From: Betaproteobacteria bacterium
Lineage (GTDB): Bacteria; Pseudomonadota; Gammaproteobacteria; Burkholderiales; SG8-41
NCBI GenBank assembly: GCA_020028375.1
Contig: JAHZNX010000063.1
Location: forward strand, 1 to 9,444
Direction: 5' to 3'
Length of the DNA stretch: 9,444 nt
The position numbers and the translations under genes are program-made. Positions 5,553-9,444 of the stretch are shown here, one piece after another. The first letter of the stretch is position 1. Every line of letters starts with the position of its first letter. The notes below the pieces were generated by a model that saw nothing but the letters and a program-made list of their open reading frames with translations, was not told the DNA's origin and made no database searches.

Positions 5553-7118
5553 CTACTGGGGCTTGAAATAGTGCGCGAAGGTGAATTCATCAGTGCGGGC
5601 GGTATACGTGAGGCCGTTTCGCATGGCCCAGGTGACGACCTGGTAGTGGAGGGGGATGAAGGCGACATCGGCTGCGGCCAGGGCGCTCGCGCTGCGGGCG
5701 ATCGCCTCGCGCCGCGCGGGGTCCACCGTGCCGAGGGACTGCGCGATCAAGTCGTCCAGCTTGGGGTTGGAATAGCCGCCCCAGTTCCATGCGCCGTAGC
5801 CCTTGTCCGGGTTCGCGGTCGCCGCGACCGAGCGCAGCGCGAGGTCGGCGGCGCGCGTGCCCCAACCGAGCAGCGCGATACCGAAATCCTTGTTGCGTGC
5901 CTTTCCGAAGTAGACGGAGAGCGGCATCGCGTCCACCTTGGCCGAAATCCCGACGCGCGCGAGCATCTGCGCGACCGTCTGCGCCACCTGCTCGTCGTTG
6001 ATGTAGCGGTTGTTGGGCGTGGCGATCGTGACGGAGAAGCCCTCGCCATAGCCCGCCTCGGCCAGCAGCTTCTTCGCGCCGTCGGGATCGTACGGCTCGG
6101 GTTTCACTGCCGGGTCATGGCCAAACACGCTGGGTGATACGACGTTCGCCGCGGGAAGCGCAAGGCCCTCCATGACGCGGTCGGCGATCGCCTGGCGGTT
6201 GATCGCCTTCGACATTGCGCGCCGCACCCGCGGGTCCTTGAGGGGACTCTCCGCGAGCGGCTTGCCGGCCTTCGACAGGACGCCGGGCGGCCGGTCGCGG
6301 CTCTGGTCCACGTGCAGGAAGATGGTGCGCCACGACACCGTCTGCTCCAGGCGGAACGCGGGGCTCTTGCGCAGCCGCGCGATGTCCGCGGTGGGCACGT
6401 GCTCGATGGCGTCCACCTGGCCGGAAAGGAGCGCGGCGGTGCGCACCGGGTCGCTTGGCAGGACTAACAACGTCACCCGGTCCCACGGCAGCCGCCCTCC
6501 CCAGTAGTCCTCGTGCCGCGTGAACTCGATGCGGTCGCCGCGCGCGAAACGCGCAAGCTTGTAGGGGCCGGTGCCGACCGCCGCCCTGCCGCGGTCGAAA
6601 TCCTCGCCCGTTGCCCCGGTCGCGGCGCGCTTCGACACGATCAGCACGTCCGCGAGGTCCTGGAGCAGCGCGCCGTGGGGCGTCGCGGTCCTCAACCGCA
6701 CGGTGTAGCGGTCCACGACCTCCTTCGCCACGATCGGACGCACGTAGGTCTGGAAGCCGCCGGGGCTGCCGGTGATGGCGAGCGGGCGCTCGAGCGAGAA
6801 CACCACGTCCTCGGTCGTGAGCTCGGCTCCGTCGTGAAACTTCACGCCCTTGCGCAGCGTGAATTCCCAGGTGAGGGGGTCCGGCGTGCGCCAGGTGGCG
6901 ATCCCGGGAACCGGGCGGCTGCGCTCGTCGGTCCGGACGAGCGAGTCGAAGACGTGCTGCTGCGCGGTGAGGTTGGGCTGCGCGGCGATGAAGTGCGGGT
7001 CCATCGTCGTGACGTCGGCGGACAAGCCGATCCTGAGCTCCGCCGCTGATGCGGCGGCCACCAGAAACAACTGAACCGCCAAGGCGCCAAGACGCCAGGA
7101 GAAATGACGAGTAGCCAT
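5553..7118 (-). CDS. Peptide-type ABC importer substrate-binding protein (second copy)
   Basis: Predicted 521-residue periplasmic binding protein of the SBP_bac_5 family (DppA/OppA type). A Sec signal peptide occupies about residues 1-25 (hydrophobic core LGALAVQLFLVAAASA, cleavage near ASA-AE); there is no lipobox Cys, so it should be free in the periplasm. The mature protein opens with ELRIGLSADVTTMDPHF, the family's standard start. It continues with TWEFTLRKGVKFHDG, VGTGPYKL, LKDPRVRRAMSKAINR, PEPYDPDGAKKLLAEAGY and NNRYINDEQVAQ, ending FAHYFKPQ. It is clearly paralogous to the protein encoded just upstream, with roughly half the residues shared by eye and the densest match in the second lobe. 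The ATG at 7118 has no good ribosome site; an octamer repeat array occupies that position. Ligand unknown; divergence in the N-terminal lobe suggests a different ligand range from its paralogue. Confidence 0.94.
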   Translation of the reverse strand: MATRHFSWRLGALAVQLFLVAAASAAELRIGLSADVTTMDPHFIAAQPNLTAQQHVFDSLVRTDERSRPVPGIATWRTPDPLTWEFTLRKGVKFHDGAELTTEDVVFSLERPLAITGSPGGFQTYVRPIVAKEVVDRYTVRLRTATPHGALLQDLADVLIVSKRAATGATGEDFDRGRAAVGTGPYKLARFARGDRIEFTRHEDYWGGRLPWDRVTLLVLPSDPVRTAALLSGQVDAIEHVPTADIARLRKSPAFRLEQTVSWRTIFLHVDQSRDRPPGVLSKAGKPLAESPLKDPRVRRAMSKAINRQAIADRVMEGLALPAANVVSPSVFGHDPAVKPEPYDPDGAKKLLAEAGYGEGFSVTIATPNNRYINDEQVAQTVAQMLARVGISAKVDAMPLSVYFGKARNKDFGIALLGWGTRAADLALRSVAATANPDKGYGAWNWGGYSNPKLDDLIAQSLGTVDPARREAIARSASALAAADVAFIPLHYQVVTWAMRNGLTYTARTDEFTFAHYFKPQ

Positions 7119-7120
7119 TA

Positions 7121-7162
7121 CTTCGTCACTTCGTCAACTTCGTCACCGCGTCACTTCGTCAC
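7121..7162 (-). repeat. Octamer repeat array between the two binding-protein genes
   Basis: On the plus strand five CGTCA cores begin at 7124, 7132, 7141, 7149 and 7157, so the spacings are 8, 9, 8 and 8 nt. The typical unit is CTTCGTCA (TGACGAAG on the minus strand). The array fills almost the whole 40-nt intergenic gap, includes the TGA stop of the first binding protein (7159-7161) and ends 2-3 nt before the next ATG, where a ribosome site would normally lie. Confidence 0.8.
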
Positions 7163-8712
7163 CTGGGTTTGAATTCGTGGGCGAAGGTGCGCTCGTCCGC
7201 GCGCGCCTCGTACACGATGCCGCGCCGCGCCGCCCACAGGTTGTGCTGATGGTAGAGCGGGATGATGCCCAGGTCGCCGACGCCGATTTCGGTAGCCTGC
7301 TGCAGCAGCTTCTCGCGCTTCGGGTCGTTCACCGTGGCGAGCGCCTGGTCGAGTACCGCGTCGAGCTTCGGGTTGGAATAGCGGCCGCGGTTCGCCGTTC
7401 CCATGCCCTTGTCCTTGCTGAACGTCGCGAGCAGCGCCTTGAGGGGAGAGGAGGCTTCCATGGTGTCCGCCCCCCAGCCGACCAGCATGAAGCTGAACTC
7501 GAGCTTGGTGCCGCGCGAGAAGTAAACCGAGGCCGGCATCGCGTCCACGCGGGTCTGGATGCCGATGCGCGCGAGCAACTGCGCGATCGCCTGCGCGATC
7601 TGCTCGTCGTTGACGTAGCGGTTGTTCGGCGCGTGCAACGTGAGCCCGAAGCCGTCGGGATATCCGGCCTCGGCAAGGAGCTTCCTCGCACCTTCGGGAT
7701 CGTACGGCTCCGGCTTCAGGGCCGGCGTGAAGCCGAAGAAACCTTCCGGCATGAGCTGCCCCGTCGCGACGGCGGCGCCTTCCATGACGCGCTCGACCAG
7801 CGCCGGGCGGTTGATCGCCTTCGACATCGCGCGCCGCACGCGCAGGTCCTTGAGGGGATTGCGGTCGAGCGGCTTGCCCGCCTTGTCGGTGACGAACGGC
7901 GTCTTGTCGCGCGCGGTGTCGAGATGGAGGTACATGAGGCGCACCGACACGGTGCGGTAGACGGCGAGATCCTTATCGCGGGAGAGCCTTGCGAGGTCCG
8001 TGGTGGGGACGTTCTCGATCGCGCGCACTTCGCCCGCGAGGAGCGAGGCGACGCGCGTTGGGTCGGAGGTAATAATGCGGAACGTCACCCGGTCCCACGG
8101 CGCCTGCGGTCCCCAGTAGGCATCGTTGCGCGCGAGCTCGATGCGGTCGCCCTTCTGCCAGCGCACGAACTTGTATGGCCCGGTGCCGACGGTCGCCTTG
8201 CCAGTGTTGAAGTCATCGGTGGTCGCGCCGGCGGCGGCTTTCGAGGAGACGATCAGCACCGTGCCGATGTCGATCGGCATCTGTGGATACGGCGCCGCGC
8301 TCTTCAGCCGCAGCGTCCACGGGTCCACCACGATTTTATCGGTGACCTGCTTGGTGTAGGTGGTAAATGGCGAGGGGCTGTTGGGCACAGTGGGGACACG
8401 GTCAAGCGAATACACCACGTCGGCGGCGGTGAAAATCGAGCCGTCGTGGAACCGCACACCCTTGCGCAGCTTGAATTCCCAGGTGGTGTCGTCCACCGCG
8501 CGCCACGATTCGGCGAGGGCGGGCTTGAACCGTCCGCCGGCATCCTTCGCCACCAGCGTTTCGAACACGTGGGCGCCGATGTTGTTGTTGGGCGTGAGAT
8601 TGTGGAAGTGGGGGTCCATGGAAGTCACGTCCCCGCCGAGAGCGATGCTCAAGTCGGCGGCGGGAACGGCGAGCGAGAAGGCGAGTAACGGGAGAGCGAG
8701 CAGCCTGTTCAT
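7159..8712 (-). CDS. Peptide-type ABC importer substrate-binding protein (first copy)
   Basis: Predicted 517-residue periplasmic binding protein, SBP_bac_5 family. The signal peptide is MNRLLALPLLAFSLAVPAA, with cleavage likely just before Asp20 or one residue earlier; no lipobox. The mature start DLSIALGGDVTSMDPHF is typical of the family. Further marks are TWEFKLRKGVRFHDG, VGTGPYKF, LKDLRVRRAMSKAINR, PEPYDPEGARKLLAEAGY, NNRYVNDEQIAQ and the terminus FAHEFKPR. It delivers solute to the DppB/DppC-type permease pair encoded downstream. This is the first gene of the block and the only importer gene with a strong ribosome site: AGGAG, 6 nt before the ATG. A candidate promoter lies just upstream. 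Its close paralogue follows after 40 nt, implying an old tandem duplication with functional split. Confidence 0.95.
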   Translation of the reverse strand: MNRLLALPLLAFSLAVPAADLSIALGGDVTSMDPHFHNLTPNNNIGAHVFETLVAKDAGGRFKPALAESWRAVDDTTWEFKLRKGVRFHDGSIFTAADVVYSLDRVPTVPNSPSPFTTYTKQVTDKIVVDPWTLRLKSAAPYPQMPIDIGTVLIVSSKAAAGATTDDFNTGKATVGTGPYKFVRWQKGDRIELARNDAYWGPQAPWDRVTFRIITSDPTRVASLLAGEVRAIENVPTTDLARLSRDKDLAVYRTVSVRLMYLHLDTARDKTPFVTDKAGKPLDRNPLKDLRVRRAMSKAINRPALVERVMEGAAVATGQLMPEGFFGFTPALKPEPYDPEGARKLLAEAGYPDGFGLTLHAPNNRYVNDEQIAQAIAQLLARIGIQTRVDAMPASVYFSRGTKLEFSFMLVGWGADTMEASSPLKALLATFSKDKGMGTANRGRYSNPKLDAVLDQALATVNDPKREKLLQQATEIGVGDLGIIPLYHQHNLWAARRGIVYEARADERTFAHEFKPR

Positions 8713-8718
8713 GTCTTT

Positions 8719-8723
8719 CTCCT
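8719..8723 (-). promoter_or_regulatory. Ribosome binding site of the first binding-protein gene
   Basis: AGGAG on the minus strand, 6 nt before the ATG at 8710-8712. It supports this start and marks the head of the importer block. Confidence 0.75.
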
Positions 8724-8739
8724 ACCAGGGGGGTAATCA

Positions 8740-8768
8740 AGCATAGCGCAATTTGCCGGGCTTGTGAC
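8740..8768 (-). promoter_or_regulatory. Candidate promoter of the importer block
   Basis: On the minus strand GTCACA (8763-8768) and TATGCT (8740-8745) are separated by 17 nt and each match four of six sigma-70 consensus bases. Transcription would start about 20 nt before the ATG, just leaving room for the AGGAG site. This is a plausible but unproven sigma-70 promoter. Confidence 0.35.
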
Positions 8769-8791
8769 CGCGCCCGTCTGAATCCTTGCGG

Positions 8792-8809
8792 AAATGGGTG
8801 GCACCATTT
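8792..8809. promoter_or_regulatory. Dyad symmetry in the divergent intergenic region
   Basis: AAATGG (8792-8797) and CCATTT (8804-8809) are perfect inverted half-sites separated by 6 nt. The dyad lies about 25 nt upstream of the candidate importer -35 box, a position compatible with an activator site. No known regulator motif is recognised. Confidence 0.25.
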
Positions 8810-8824
8810 GCGCACGGTACATTT

Positions 8825-8861
8825 CCCCTCGCCCCTCGGGAGAGGGGGAAGGGGTGAGGGG
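8825..8861. repeat. REP-like GC-rich palindrome
   Basis: CCCCTCGCCCCT (8825-8836) pairs with AGGGGTGAGGGG (8850-8861), with one G-T wobble, around a 13-nt purine-rich loop. Strings of this CCCCTCxCCCC/GGGGxGAGGGG type are familiar from many proteobacterial intergenic regions, so this is probably a dispersed repeat. It is followed by GCAATTTT on the plus strand, but a terminator between two divergent gene starts would be oddly placed. Confidence 0.6.
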
Positions 8862-8925
8862 GCAATTTTCTCACGCATCGCGCCTGCCTTCCTATTTCCT
8901 CCTGGAGCCCGGGAAATCCGCCTTC

Positions 8926-8954
8926 TTGACGGTCAGCCGCAGGGGGGCCATCCT
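8926..8954 (+). promoter_or_regulatory. Weak candidate promoter of the DUF1080 gene
   Basis: TTGACG (8926-8931) matches five of six -35 bases. At 17 nt spacing the -10 position reads CATCCT (8949-8954), only three of six. Transcription would begin close to the dyad at 8961-8975. Low confidence. Confidence 0.25.
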
Positions 8955-8960
8955 AAGGGG

Positions 8961-8975
8961 GTTGTTATCAACAAC
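8961..8975. promoter_or_regulatory. Operator-like dyad before the DUF1080 gene
   Basis: GTTGTT-ATC-AACAAC is a perfect 6-bp inverted repeat with a 3-nt centre, 7 nt before the ribosome site and 17 nt before the ATG. It stands out as AT-rich between G runs. It could be a repressor operator or, in RNA, a small hairpin controlling access to the ribosome site. No specific regulator can be named. Confidence 0.4.
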
Positions 8976-8982
8976 TAACGGG

Positions 8983-8987
8983 GGAGG
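8983..8987 (+). promoter_or_regulatory. Ribosome binding site of the DUF1080 gene
   Basis: GGAGG, 5 nt before the ATG at 8993, within the run GGGGGAGGT. It fixes the start of a gene that runs off the window. Confidence 0.8.
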
Positions 8988-8992
8988 TCGCA

Positions 8993-9444
8993 ATGAAACG
9001 CCTGCATGTCATCACTGCAAGTCTGCTTGTCGTCGCATTCACCGCTTTTGGCTGCGCGCAGATGTCCTCAATGTATGACTCGGCGGCCGGGTGGACCACG
9101 GTCATCGACGGCGACAAGGGTTTGGACAATTTCAACCGGGTCGGCGACGCCAACTGGCGGGCCGAGGGTGGCGCCATCGTGGCCGACAAGGGCAAGGGCG
9201 GGCACCTCGTCACCAAGAAGTCCTACAAGGACGTTCAGATCCGGGCCGAATTCTTTGCGGAAGACACGACGAACAGCGGCATCTTCATCCGCATTTCGGA
9301 TCCCAACAAGATCGGGGCCAAGACTGCCTATGAGGTGAACATCTATGATCAGCGCCCCGGCCAGGAGTATGCCACGGCATCCATCGTTTACGTCGCTACG
9401 GTTCCGGTGCCCATCATCTATAAGGCCGGCGGCAAGTGGAATAC
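8993..9444 (+). CDS. DUF1080-family lipoprotein, 3' end outside window
   Basis: The open frame runs off the end of the window after 150 complete codons with no stop. Residues 1-20 form a signal peptide (MKRLHVITASLLVVAFTAFG) followed by Cys21; the lipobox AFGC is imperfect because Phe sits at -2 and Ala at -3, so lipidation is likely but not certain. From about residue 45 the sequence resembles the DUF1080 / 3-keto-disaccharide hydrolase domain (PF06439), a concanavalin-like beta-sandwich: LDNFNRVGDANWRAEGGAIV, then KDVQIRAEFFAEDTTNSGIF, FIRISDP and AYEVNIYDQ. Some family members act on 3-keto sugars, but many are uncharacterised, so the activity here is unproven. The gene is divergent from the importer block. 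Its segment CAQMSSMYDS just after the signal resembles CETMSSAWDS in the CHRD lipoprotein. Confidence 0.85.
   Translation, partial: MKRLHVITASLLVVAFTAFGCAQMSSMYDSAAGWTTVIDGDKGLDNFNRVGDANWRAEGGAIVADKGKGGHLVTKKSYKDVQIRAEFFAEDTTNSGIFIRISDPNKIGAKTAYEVNIYDQRPGQEYATASIVYVATVPVPIIYKAGGKWN

Noticed and set aside
7121..7162. CRISPR-like array
   Set aside because: Units are only 8 nt and tandem, with no spacers and no cas genes; this is a microsatellite-like repeat.
7177..8688. Plus-strand open frame (503 codons) opposite the first binding-protein gene
   Set aside because: The opposite strand has a signal peptide, ribosome site and full SBP_bac_5 signature; this frame has none.
8837..8870. Intrinsic terminator at the GC-rich palindrome
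   Set aside because: It lies between two divergent gene starts with no upstream transcript to end on either strand, and the T tract is short and offset.
9006..9338. Two plus-strand open frames at the right end (9006-9338 and 9091-9333)
   Set aside because: Both are out-of-frame shadows of the DUF1080 gene that starts at 8993 and stays open to the window end.

Overview
The window looks like chromosomal DNA from a GC-rich Gram-negative bacterium, most likely a betaproteobacterium or close relative. Evidence: two N-terminal lipoprotein signals, an OmpA-type peptidoglycan-binding protein, Sec-exported periplasmic binding proteins, AGGAGG-type ribosome sites, and roughly 70% GC in the permease genes (two 60-base lines counted by eye). 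The taxon is inferred from general character, not from a marker gene.

Layout, left to right. (1) 1-86: edge sequence of unclear status. (2) 87-551, minus: a CHRD-domain lipoprotein with a good ribosome site and a TATAAT -10 box upstream. (3) 787-1524, plus: an unrecognised two-helix membrane protein, followed at once by (4) 1529-2176, plus: a membrane-anchored SleB/CwlJ-type cell wall hydrolase whose 5' end carries a 39-bp in-frame tandem repeat. (5) 2231-2875, minus: a putative 2OG-Fe(II) oxygenase of the TIGR02466 type, with visibly lower GC. (6) 2984-3538, minus: an OmpA-family protein. (7) 3566-8712, minus: a four-gene peptide-type ABC importer block, read from the right as substrate-binding protein, paralogous substrate-binding protein, DppB-type permease, DppC-type permease. 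No ATPase gene follows; the OmpA-family gene starts 27 nt after the last permease. (8) 8993 to the window end, plus: a partial lipoprotein with a DUF1080 (3-keto-disaccharide hydrolase-like) domain, divergent from the importer.

How the parts work together. The importer block would bind oligopeptides or a similar solute in the periplasm and move it through a DppB/DppC heterodimer. It needs ATPase subunits encoded outside the window. The OmpA-like protein and the cell wall hydrolase both act at peptidoglycan, and the two lipoproteins probably sit in the outer membrane, so the window has an envelope theme without being one obvious pathway.

I see no clearly new biological system. The most useful small-scale signals are: arrays of a CGTCA-centred repeat about 8 nt long in the gaps between importer genes; the 39-bp tandem repeat at the hydrolase start; a possible REP/RAYT-type element touching the OmpA-family stop codon; a CCCCTC/GAGGGG palindrome and an operator-like dyad in the divergent intergenic region; and a shared CxxMSSxxDS segment after the lipidated cysteine in two otherwise unrelated lipoproteins. 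No tRNA, rRNA, CRISPR array or intact transposase was seen.
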